DNA from: Chloroflexota bacterium
GTDB lineage: Bacteria; Chloroflexota; Anaerolineae; Anaerolineales; Anaerolineaceae
Assembly (NCBI GenBank): GCA_012797815.1
Contig: JAAZOK010000115.1
Span: forward strand, 1 to 64,000
DNA length: 64,000 bases
Direction of reading: 5' to 3'
This document shows positions 54,421 to 61,380 of this stretch, one piece after another (position 1 is the stretch's first letter; every line of letters begins with the position of its first letter). The position numbers and the translations under genes were made by a program. The notes beneath the pieces are model-generated. The model was not told the origin of the DNA, did no database searches, and was given only the letters and a program-made list of their open reading frames with translations.

Positions 54421-55112
54421 TTCTTTTTTGCCTTCTTTTCGGAAAGGACCCCATCGGAGAGCTGGTAGACCTTTGAGAAAGTGGATAGCAGGCTCATATT
54501 ATGGGTCACCATGAAGATGGTTTTGCCCTGTTTTTGTAAAGTGGAAAAGAGATCCAGAATGGTTTGGCTGGTCTGGCTATCCAGGTTGCCGGTGGGTTCA
54601 TCTGCCACAATGATATCGGGATCATTTGCCAGCGCGCGGGCGATTGCCACCCTTTGCTGCTGCCCACCCGAAATGGCAGTGGGCAATTTGTAAGCGTGGG
54701 CGCCGATCTCGACCTGCTCGAGCAAATGCATAGCATGCTCGACGCTCTTTTTGCCCTGGTAATTGCCGCAGAAATCCATCGCCAGGGTGATATTCTCCAG
54801 TAAGGTAAGCTGATTCAGCAATTCGAAGGATTGGTACACCATGCCGATATGTCGCCCGCGCCACACATTGCGCTGATCTTCGGAAAGCTGGTGTATCTGC
54901 ACACCGCCCACATCGATGGAACCCGAGGTAAGTGTGTCTACACCGGTGATCATATTGACCAGGGTAGATTTTCCTGCACCGGATTTTCCGACCACACCTA
55001 CGAATTCCCCGGCATCCACGTTGAAGGAGACATGGCTCAAAGCCTCTACGTCCCCTGCCGGAGAGGGGTAGATCTTGCTTATATCATGCACTTCGATCAA
55101 ATGATTGTCCAC
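54417..55112 (-). CDS. ABC ATPase (canonical) of the same exporter
   Basis: A 231-residue ATPase with all motifs intact: Walker A GKSGAGKST near 40, signature ISGGQQQR, Walker B IIVADEPTGNLDS, H-loop VTHN. The start is a GTG at 55112 with GGAGAATT directly upstream. It is the promoter-proximal gene of the four-gene operon (ATPase, ATPase, permease, adaptor) and lies divergent to a TetR regulator. Confidence 0.94.
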   Translation of the reverse strand: MDNHLIEVHDISKIYPSPAGDVEALSHVSFNVDAGEFVGVVGKSGAGKSTLVNMITGVDTLTSGSIDVGGVQIHQLSEDQRNVWRGRHIGMVYQSFELLNQLTLLENITLAMDFCGNYQGKKSVEHAMHLLEQVEIGAHAYKLPTAISGGQQQRVAIARALANDPDIIVADEPTGNLDSQTSQTILDLFSTLQKQGKTIFMVTHNMSLLSTFSKVYQLSDGVLSEKKAKKK

Positions 55113-55131
55113 AATTCTCCGTAATATGCAT

Positions 55132-55159
55132 TATAATATACACAGTGTCCAATATTATA
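55132..55159. promoter_or_regulatory. symmetric divergent promoter/operator of the exporter locus
   Basis: TATAATAT (55132-55139) and ATATTATA (55152-55159) are perfect 8-bp inverted arms around a 12-bp spacer that itself contains ACACAGTGT. Each arm carries a TATAAT pointing outward to one of the divergent genes, so one protein bound here could block both -10 boxes. Confidence 0.5.
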
Positions 55160-55239
55160 TACAATATCTATATTACAACAAGGATGAGATTACCGGTACT
55201 GTCAAATAATGGACATGAGTATAGAAGTGAGGTATGAGC

Positions 55240-55845
55240 ATGGATAAAACGGATCGCCGCAGCCAGCGTTCTCGACAGATGATCACGGAGGCATTGCTGG
55301 ATCTCTTGATGGAAAAGAAGTTCAACACCATTACCATTCAGGAGATTACCGATCGGGCTAATGTCGGACGTGCCACTTTTTACCTGCACTACCGGAATAA
55401 GGAAGAATGCCTGGTGCAGATGCTCACCGGTGGTTTTGATTCGTTGGTGGCGGAGATTGACCAGATGACGGGGAAAAAAGATCGTGACTTTGTCGATATC
55501 CTGGAGAAGGTATTTCAATATACTAGCAAGAACCGCAAATTATATTTTGCGCTGCTCAGCGATAATCCCAAAGCCAATATCATGGGGGATGTGCAGACCT
55601 ATATCAGGGAGAAAATGATCAAAGCCATTCCTATCCCGGCAGGCATTCACGCGGTGTTGCGCGAGGCGATCAGTGTGAATCTGACCGGTTCTTTGATCGC
55701 GATGGTATTGTGGTTATTGAAGGATGACCCGCCGCTTACACCGCGGCAGGCAGCGCGCATGTTCGTGAATTCTTCGATGCATGGTATCAGTTCGATGAGA
55801 ACTTTTAATTTAAATGAGGAATCCACTGCGAACGCCGCAGTTTGA
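55240..55845 (+). CDS. TetR/AcrR family transcriptional regulator
   Basis: A 201-residue TetR-type regulator. The helix-turn-helix is clear (ITIQEITDRANVGRATFYLHYRNKEE, key part RANVGRATFY near 39-48). The C-terminal half includes SSMHGISSMR. The ATG at 55240 has GAGG seven bases upstream, better than the ATG at 55234. It is divergent from the exporter operon and is its probable repressor, sensing the exported compound. Its stop abuts the convergent surE stop. Confidence 0.92.
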   Translation: MDKTDRRSQRSRQMITEALLDLLMEKKFNTITIQEITDRANVGRATFYLHYRNKEECLVQMLTGGFDSLVAEIDQMTGKKDRDFVDILEKVFQYTSKNRKLYFALLSDNPKANIMGDVQTYIREKMIKAIPIPAGIHAVLREAISVNLTGSLIAMVLWLLKDDPPLTPRQAARMFVNSSMHGISSMRTFNLNEESTANAAV

Positions 55846-56649
55846 TCAGGCGCGCAGGAGGGTATCCAGATCGTTGAAATTCGCCCGCGAGGTCATGTCA
55901 ATGCTGACCGGCGTGACGGAGACCAGATTTTTCTTGATGACCGTGTGGATATCACTGTCTTCGGGTAGATCATCTTTAACGATAATGTGAGAGGTGAAAT
56001 GCCCTTCGTCATCCCACGTGCCTTCACGGATCACATAGGGGTTGTAGTAGCGCCCATGGGATAGGCGTGTGATCTGCCAGGGAGTTTCAGGAGTGGCGTT
56101 GAAGGGCACCACCAGATTGAGCAGATCAACATCCGGCGGCATTTTCTTTTCCAGCAACCGACTGGCAAAATAGCGGGTGAATTCCGCTGCCACCGAAAAA
56201 TCCAGATCAAAGAACGTATCCCATTCCTTCTCCAATATTTGAAGAGAGGTTGCCAGAGCGGGGATGCCGAGTGAAGCGGCTTCAATGGCAGCCCCCACCG
56301 TCCCGGAGTAGGAAATATCGCTGCTCAAATTCTCCCCATAGTTGATACCGGATACTACCAGTTCAGGTTTTTGCCCAAGCACTTCCAGCACTCCATGCAG
56401 AACTACTTGAGAAGGGGTACCACCTACGGCGTAGGCATCCCATTCCTGTCCGTGTACTATTTTCTTGCGGATTTCGATCCTGCCATCCTCATGCCTGCCG
56501 AAGCCGCGCCCCATGGCAGAACAGTGTTCGCGCGGTGCAACTACCGTGACATACCCGATAGCAGTAAGTGCCTCAGCGGCGGCCCATAAACCGGGAGAAT
56601 CTATCCCATCATCGTTGGTGAGTAAAATCTGTTTTTTTGTGAGATCCAT
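55846..56649 (-). CDS. surE: 5'/3'-nucleotidase SurE
   Basis: A 267-residue survival protein E. The metal-binding LTNDDGIDSPG is at residues 9-19, with GINYGENLSSDISYSGTVGAA (key part SGTVGAA) near 107 and the Asp/Asn of REHCSAMGRG near 45. SurE removes phosphate from nucleoside 5'- and 3'-monophosphates. I use the ATG at 56649 with AAGGTTAAA upstream; the frame is open 32 codons further, into the tRNA, which is not real coding sequence. Confidence 0.95.
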   Translation of the reverse strand: MDLTKKQILLTNDDGIDSPGLWAAAEALTAIGYVTVVAPREHCSAMGRGFGRHEDGRIEIRKKIVHGQEWDAYAVGGTPSQVVLHGVLEVLGQKPELVVSGINYGENLSSDISYSGTVGAAIEAASLGIPALATSLQILEKEWDTFFDLDFSVAAEFTRYFASRLLEKKMPPDVDLLNLVVPFNATPETPWQITRLSHGRYYNPYVIREGTWDDEGHFTSHIIVKDDLPEDSDIHTVIKKNLVSVTPVSIDMTSRANFNDLDTLLRA

Positions 56650-56669
56650 TTTAACCTTGGTAATAAAAT

Positions 56670-56695
56670 GATAGGAGCGGTGATCCGCTCCTATC
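56670..56695 (-). terminator. terminator-like hairpin after tRNA-Arg
   Basis: GATAGGAGCGG (56670-56680) pairs perfectly with CCGCTCCTATC (56685-56695) around a TGAT loop; on the minus strand ATTTTATT follows. It lies between tRNA-Arg and surE and would limit read-through. Confidence 0.7.
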
Positions 56696-56699
56696 AGGA

Positions 56700-56773
56700 T
56701 GCCCCCGGCAGAATTCGAATCTGCAGCCTTTTGCTCCGCAAGCAAACGCTCTGTCCAGTTGAGCTACGAGGGC
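56700..56773 (-). tRNA. tRNA-Arg (anticodon GCG)
   Basis: The minus strand gives a complete cloverleaf: acceptor GCCCTCG with CGGGGGC, D arm GCTC/GAGC, anticodon stem TTTGC/GCAAA with loop TTGCGGA, variable AGGCT, T arm GCAGA/TCTGC with TTCGAAT. The anticodon is GCG at 56737-56739, reading CGC and CGU. Most bacteria use ACG (edited to ICG) for these codons, so this is unusual. CCA is not encoded. Confidence 0.95.
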
Positions 56774-56854
56774 GAAGAAACTTAAGTGCGCATACTATAC
56801 CGCAGCCACCGTGAATCGTCAAGGTGGCATAACAGGCAGACTATTTTTGGAGGA

Positions 56855-57178
56855 TCAATCCTGCTCTTTTTGCATTTCTTCCAGAAAGACACTCGTGCGA
56901 TGGGTGTTCTCTTCGATGGCGAGAAAAACAAAGATCAGTTCCCCGTAACCGTAGGTGATCAGTCCTGTCAGAAGTCCGCTGACCAGTGCAACCACACCGA
57001 TGGTGACGGTCAATACACTATCATAGGAGCTATAGCCAAATAGCGACCAGAAATTGCTGTTGCTGATGGAAAGGACGATCAAGATGATGCCGCCTAACAA
57101 AGAAAGGGCACAGATGATGACACCCAAGATGCGGAAGATATTTGCCATGGTTCGCAAAAATTTAAATCTTTTTTTCAT
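56855..57178 (-). CDS. small membrane protein of unknown function
   Basis: A 107-residue protein with two clear membrane helices (about 12-36 and 55-90, the second possibly two), a basic N-terminus (MKKRFKFLR) that should stay in the cytosol, and an acidic C-terminal tail. I recognise no family. GGAGGAAAA precedes the ATG, an excellent ribosome site. It lies alone between tRNA-Arg and recN. Confidence 0.65.
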   Translation of the reverse strand: MKKRFKFLRTMANIFRILGVIICALSLLGGIILIVLSISNSNFWSLFGYSSYDSVLTVTIGVVALVSGLLTGLITYGYGELIFVFLAIEENTHRTSVFLEEMQKEQD

Positions 57179-57243
57179 TTTTCCTCCAAAAGAAATGACC
57201 TACCGTAATTATAGCTGGAATCCTGCGGGCGGCTGATTAAAAG

Positions 57244-57280
57244 CCAAACGCTAGGGTGAGGGGGGCACCCTAGCGTTTGG
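57244..57280 (-). terminator. very strong hairpin after recN
   Basis: CCAAACGCTAGGGTG (57244-57258) and CACCCTAGCGTTTGG (57266-57280) make a perfect 15-bp stem with a G-rich 7-base loop. On the minus strand CTTTTAATC follows, so it can terminate recN. The rest of the gap 57179-57353 is unremarkable. A repeat element is an alternative. Confidence 0.7.
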
Positions 57281-57353
57281 TGCCTATTTTATATCATGGT
57301 TTGCCAAGACTTGTCAAGCACAAATGTGAATTAAATCTTGCCTTTGTGAGCCT

Positions 57354-59087
57354 CTAAAATTGGGCAATGCGCTCTGCTGCACTGGCAAGCGCCTGGCTGG
57401 CGGCAGTGCGGTTGGCTTCGCTATCGCCTCCAAACATGGCTGCCAGCTCATGCACCCGCGCATCTCCCAGCATGTCGTCCACCTGGGTGATGGTGCGCCC
57501 GTCCAGTACCAGTTTGCGCACATGGTAATGCTGCACACCATAGGCAGCCAGCTGCGGAAGATGGGTCACACACAATACCTGGTGGGCACGTCCCAATTGC
57601 CATAGTTTTTCGCCCACGATGGCGCCGATCCTGCCACCGATGCCCTGGTCGATTTCATCGAAGATGAGGGTGGGGATGGTGTCGGCTTTTGCCAGCACGT
57701 TCTTCAATGCCAGCATCAAGCGCGAGGTTTCACCGCCGGAAGCGATCTTGACCAGGGGCTTCAACCCTTCACCCGGGTTGGGGGCGATCAGGAATTCGAC
57801 CTTATCGATGCCGCTATCGTCGAAATGCACCTTTTCTCCATCGGGCAACGGTAAGCCGTTCTTATCTGGAATATGTTGGATATCTGCCTTGAACTGGGCG
57901 CCTGCCATGCGCAGATCTGCCAGTTCCTGCTCGATCTTGTCACCCAACTGCTGTGCAAATGTCTGGCGGTTGTGGGAGAGGAGCAGTGCTTTTTGTGCCA
58001 GCACCGCCAGCAATTCCTTTTCGTCCGCTTCCAGTTCGGCAATACGCTCTTCGGCATGCGTGATGCGATCGAGTTGTTGTTTGGCGTTCTCCGCGAATTT
58101 CATGATATCTGTGATGGACGCACCGTATTTCCTTTTCAATGAATTGATCAGCGAAATACGGTTTTCAACTTGTTCCAGACGTTTGGGATTGTATTCGACC
58201 GTGTCGATATAATCCTGCAACCCGCGCGAGATATCATCGATCAGTGCCAGCACCGTTTCACTCTGGGATGCCAGTTCTGCCACACTTTGGTCGATCTCGG
58301 CGATGCGTGCCAGAGCCTGCCCGACCTCGCCCATTTGCTCGATGGCACCGGCGGCTTCTGCATCACTGCTCTCCAACAGGGTGGTGGCTTTCTGACATAA
58401 AGTTGCCAGTTTTTCAGCATTGGCGAGACGGTTCAATTCTGCTTGCAGTTCTTCATCTTCGCCTTCTTTGAGAGCAGCGGCTTCGATCTCCTGGATCTGG
58501 TAATGGAGCAGGTCCTGTTGGCGGGCAGCATCCGTTTCGGCTTTGCGCAATTCCTGTAACTCGCGTGCAATGTGTGTCCATTCGCGGTAGCTGTGTTTGT
58601 AATCTGCCAATAGCTCTTCATTGGAACAGTAGCGATCCAGCAGGTGAATGTGTTCCTTGACCTTTAAAAGAGAAAGATGTTCAGACTGCCCGTGGATATC
58701 CACCAGGTAGCTGCCCAGATCACGCAAGATGGAAATGGCAACACTGTGTCCGTTCACGCGTGCCACATTACGTCCTTCCTTGCGCATTTCACGGCTGAAG
58801 ATGAGATCATCCTGCCCCTCTTCGTTCAGTCCTTCTTCATCCAAGATAAGCTGGATCTCCGCGCGATTGCTCTCTGGAATCTGGAAGACCGCTTCCAGAT
58901 AGGCAGTATCCGCTCCACTACGGATCATGGTGGAGTCAGTCCTGCCACCGGTCAGCACCTCCAGCGCATCCAGCATGATGGATTTGCCGGCTCCGGTTTC
59001 CCCGGTGAAGGTGGTCAGCCCGGCTTTGAATTCAAGGCGCAGGTCCTGAATGATGGCGAAATTCTGGATGGTCAGTTCTTTCAGCAT
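57354..59087 (-). CDS. recN: DNA repair protein RecN
   Basis: A 577-residue SMC-like ATPase for double-strand break repair. Walker A GETGAGKSIML is at residues 29-39; two long coiled coils (about 160-235 and 265-370) flank the hinge; the C-terminal head has the ABC signature IASGGETSRLMLALK near 455 and Walker B PTLIFDEIDQGIGGR near 490. Length is normal (about 550-580). It begins three bases after the stop of the upstream zinc-binding membrane protein gene on the same strand. Confidence 0.96.
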   Translation of the reverse strand: MLKELTIQNFAIIQDLRLEFKAGLTTFTGETGAGKSIMLDALEVLTGGRTDSTMIRSGADTAYLEAVFQIPESNRAEIQLILDEEGLNEEGQDDLIFSREMRKEGRNVARVNGHSVAISILRDLGSYLVDIHGQSEHLSLLKVKEHIHLLDRYCSNEELLADYKHSYREWTHIARELQELRKAETDAARQQDLLHYQIQEIEAAALKEGEDEELQAELNRLANAEKLATLCQKATTLLESSDAEAAGAIEQMGEVGQALARIAEIDQSVAELASQSETVLALIDDISRGLQDYIDTVEYNPKRLEQVENRISLINSLKRKYGASITDIMKFAENAKQQLDRITHAEERIAELEADEKELLAVLAQKALLLSHNRQTFAQQLGDKIEQELADLRMAGAQFKADIQHIPDKNGLPLPDGEKVHFDDSGIDKVEFLIAPNPGEGLKPLVKIASGGETSRLMLALKNVLAKADTIPTLIFDEIDQGIGGRIGAIVGEKLWQLGRAHQVLCVTHLPQLAAYGVQHYHVRKLVLDGRTITQVDDMLGDARVHELAAMFGGDSEANRTAASQALASAAERIAQF

Positions 59088-59090
59088 CTT

Positions 59091-59648
59091 TTATCCGATA
59101 TACAAGCCTCTGGTGCGGGCGCGCAGGGTGGTTGCCAGGATGATGGTATAGCCAGCCTGCCAGACCAGCGGGAGAAAATGGCTGACCGAGATGGCGCCCA
59201 GGCGGGTGTAGACATACAAACTGTACAGGTCAAGTATGACCAGGGGCAAACTACCCAGAATGGCGCTGATCAACACCACCTGGCTCAAGCCATTGGAATT
59301 CCTGCCGCGGGTCAGCTTCAACACCGCTTCGCTGATCAACATACTCGCCAGGGGCGCCAGCAGCAGGGTGAAGAATCCCAAAAAACGTGCCACATAGCTG
59401 CCGAAGAATGCGATGGCAGCACTGATCAAACTGGCGATCACGTAGTCGGAGATATGCGCGTTGTCAAATTTCTTCTCCTGCCCGCGCACGCATTCTTTGC
59501 AGCGATAGCCGGTAGGGGTGCGCACTGCACAGGATGTGCAGATCGGGCGATCGCATTGGTTGCAGCGCAAATAGGTCTCGCGGTCGGGATGTTTGTAACA
59601 GGTCAGGACTTCGTCGTCCGTTGAGTTCGATTGAGTTTGGTTCATCAT
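59091..59648 (-). CDS. zinc-finger (B-box-like) membrane protein
   Basis: A 185-residue protein. Residues about 15-55 hold a zinc-binding pattern CYKHPDRETYLRCNQCDRPIC..CAV..PTGYRCKEC (Cys/His pairs), like the B-box module found before rhomboid or DUF domains in bacteria. Four membrane helices follow (about 65-180). The family is common in Chloroflexi and Actinobacteria, but its function is unknown. Tandem ATG codons (59648, 59645) start the gene; a TATAAT ends eight bases before the first and no ribosome site is seen. It is tightly followed by recN. Confidence 0.8.
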   Translation of the reverse strand: MMNQTQSNSTDDEVLTCYKHPDRETYLRCNQCDRPICTSCAVRTPTGYRCKECVRGQEKKFDNAHISDYVIASLISAAIAFFGSYVARFLGFFTLLLAPLASMLISEAVLKLTRGRNSNGLSQVVLISAILGSLPLVILDLYSLYVYTRLGAISVSHFLPLVWQAGYTIILATTLRARTRGLYIG

Positions 59649-59662
59649 TGGTTTGTATTATA
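59649..59662 (-). promoter_or_regulatory. -10 box abutting the zinc-finger membrane protein gene
   Basis: Minus-strand TATAAT (59662-59657) is separated by eight bases from the ATG at 59648, without a Shine-Dalgarno sequence. This predicts a leaderless or nearly leaderless transcript that also carries recN. Confidence 0.5.
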
Positions 59663-59689
59663 AACGCATGTTCTATTTTTTAAACAAGA

Positions 59690-60547
59690 TCACACGGTTG
59701 GATTCTGTTTCATATAGCGGTTCAGGTTGCGGTAGAAGAAACCGGGTCCATGAAAACGAATAAAATGCACATTCAGATTACTGGCGGAGACACGCACGGC
59801 ATCTCCATCCAGCATTTTGACCGGTTCATGCCCATCAGTGCTCAAGACCGCTTCATGCTGGGTGTTCACGGTGATGGTGATGCAAGAACCCTCCCCCAGG
59901 ATGACTGCGCGGTCAAAAGAAAGATGAGGAGCGACCGGCACTACCAGGATGTTGCGGGTTTCAGGCGGCATGATGGGTCCGTTGACCGCCAGTGCATAAG
60001 CGGTGGAGCCCGTGGCGGTGGCGGCGATCAAGCCATCAGCCACATAGCTTGCCATGGGATATTCATCCACGCTGGCGTGAATGCGAATGGGTTTGACATC
60101 CTGCCCACGGCAGACCACGATCTCATTGACGACCTGCCAGCTTCCCAATAGTTTTTCTTTTCGATAATGGGAAGCTTGCAGCATCATCCGTTTTTCAATG
60201 CGGTAATTCCCATTCAGCAGGTGCCCGAGCAGTGTCTGCCAGTTGTTGCGCTCCAGTTCGAACAAGAAACCGAAGGTTCCCAAATTAATACCCGTGATGG
60301 GAATGCCGGCGGAGGCGCACAGATGGCTGGCGCGCAGCATGCTGCCATCTCCCCCTAGTACCACCAGTGCTTCGATATCATGCGCATTGATGGCGCTCTG
60401 TAACTGGGCATCCTTCAGCGAACGACATAACACCGCTTCAGCACCCTGTTCATTCAGAAAGGTTTCCACAATTTTCGCCGTGCTGACCGCGTCGGCGATA
60501 TCGGGATGAAATGCTATACCGATCTTTTTAAAAGATTTGTTTTTCAT
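59690..60547 (-). CDS. nadK: NAD kinase
   Basis: A 285-residue NAD(+)/ATP-dependent kinase making NADP(+). The catalytic GGDGSMLRAS lies near residue 65, with GINLGTFGFLFE near 89, NEIVV near 141 and YVADGLIAATATGSTAYALAVNGP (key part TGSTAYALA) near 180, all standard. Length is typical. Its ATG lacks a ribosome site and is 11 bases from a TATAAT (60564-60559) on the minus strand, so the leader is very short. Confidence 0.96.
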   Translation of the reverse strand: MKNKSFKKIGIAFHPDIADAVSTAKIVETFLNEQGAEAVLCRSLKDAQLQSAINAHDIEALVVLGGDGSMLRASHLCASAGIPITGINLGTFGFLFELERNNWQTLLGHLLNGNYRIEKRMMLQASHYRKEKLLGSWQVVNEIVVCRGQDVKPIRIHASVDEYPMASYVADGLIAATATGSTAYALAVNGPIMPPETRNILVVPVAPHLSFDRAVILGEGSCITITVNTQHEAVLSTDGHEPVKMLDGDAVRVSASNLNVHFIRFHGPGFFYRNLNRYMKQNPTV

Positions 60548-60564
60548 GATCGTATTTAATTATA
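60548..60564 (-). promoter_or_regulatory. -10 box close to the nadK start
   Basis: Minus-strand TATAAT at 60564-60559 lies 11 bases before the nadK ATG; the predicted 5' leader is about four bases with no ribosome-binding site. Confidence 0.45.
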
Positions 60565-60599
60565 GCGATAAGTAAATGGAAATTTCCAGTAGAAGTATA

Positions 60600-61124
60600 T
60601 TAAAGGCGCTGGTCGCAGGTGAAGCGGTAACCGCAGCGCTCACAGCGGTTGGGATTGTGGTGAGAGCGATCCAGCTCGCCCTGTTCTTTCCGTGTTTGGA
60701 TCTCCTCAACCAGTTCGATAACCTGCTGGCGCAGTTCATCCGTGTAGCGGATGGCAAAAGTGCGGTTCTTGTATTTGAGCAATCCGTAAGGTGGACGTTT
60801 TTGCATCCCCTTTTCCAGCAGCAGGCAGTAGCTGGCAAGCTGCATGATGTGACTGTCATAAGGTTTTTCGGGTGCCCAGCCGCTTTTCACTTCCACCGGG
60901 ATGAACCTGCCGCGCCGTTCCACGATGTAATCTGGTTTACCGGTCAACCCCAGGGCGGGATCGTAGAGTGGTTTCTCCAATTTTCCCCATACCCCCGGAT
61001 CGGAATAGATGATCCTGCCGGAGGGTAGCCCCAGGGAACGTTTGCGCCGCAGGGTGAGGAGGATGAGCACGGCGCCGATGACCAGGATGACAAGACTGAT
61101 ATAAAAAAGCACATCACTGTTCAT
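60600..61124 (-). CDS. membrane-anchored C-terminal half of a split Cas4-like nuclease
   Basis: A 174-residue protein. One membrane helix (about 4-25) is followed by a PD-(D/E)XK nuclease core: TGKPDYI with D65, PVEVKSG with E78 and K80, and QLASYCLLLE with Q95 and Y99. The C-terminus has CERCGYRFTC (C161, C164, C170), the three-Cys part of the Cas4 iron-sulfur site. The first Cys and the His of a normal Cas4 are missing here but present in the gene just upstream, so the two proteins probably form one nuclease. I use the ATG at 61124, four bases after that gene's stop; an in-frame start at 61157 would overlap it. No ribosome site is seen, suggesting re-initiation. Confidence 0.8.
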   Translation of the reverse strand: MNSDVLFYISLVILVIGAVLILLTLRRKRSLGLPSGRIIYSDPGVWGKLEKPLYDPALGLTGKPDYIVERRGRFIPVEVKSGWAPEKPYDSHIMQLASYCLLLEKGMQKRPPYGLLKYKNRTFAIRYTDELRQQVIELVEEIQTRKEQGELDRSHHNPNRCERCGYRFTCDQRL

Positions 61125-61128
61125 GGTT

Positions 61129-61380
61129 TTATGCGAAAAGGTGAGCTGCCAGGGCATATACCATTAACAGCAGGGCACAGAGCAGCAGCAGATAGCCCAC
61201 GATCTGACTGATGAGGATGCGGCGCGCCTGCCCGGCGTGTTCTGCATGGTAGGCTGCGCCCCCCGCCAGTTCCTTTTGGTTGCGGCTTTTGATACCCTGG
61301 CGGGCATACCACCAGGCTCGCTGGCAGAACAGGTAATTGCCGATCTCGGATGCGCGAACGGTTTTTTTAGCCCTTGCCAT
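61129..61380 (-). CDS. membrane-anchored N-terminal half of a split Cas4-like nuclease
   Basis: An 83-residue protein. Residues 10-48 carry the Cas4/RecB-type N-terminal motif: SEIGNYLFCQRAWWY with C19, the usual YCPR-like iron-sulfur Cys, and GGAAYHAEH with H45, the nuclease His. Residues about 58-80 are a single membrane helix ending the protein. On its own it lacks the D, ExK and Q motifs, which are in the next gene. The start overlaps the translin-like gene by 14 bp and the stop is four bases before the second half, so expression is coupled. A plain frameshift is unlikely because the joining region is a clean helix-stop-start-helix. Confidence 0.78.
   Translation of the reverse strand: MARAKKTVRASEIGNYLFCQRAWWYARQGIKSRNQKELAGGAAYHAEHAGQARRILISQIVGYLLLLCALLLMVYALAAHLFA

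Noticed and set aside
60600-61157. Sequencing frameshift in a normal cas4
   Set aside because: Each half carries its own membrane helix at the junction, with a stop codon and a new ATG four bases later; removing a base would not give a soluble Cas4. It cannot be fully excluded without reads.
60600-61380. A CRISPR-Cas locus suggested by the Cas4-like genes
   Set aside because: No repeat-spacer array and no cas1, cas2 or effector gene occurs in the window; the neighbours are ssb and a translin-like gene.
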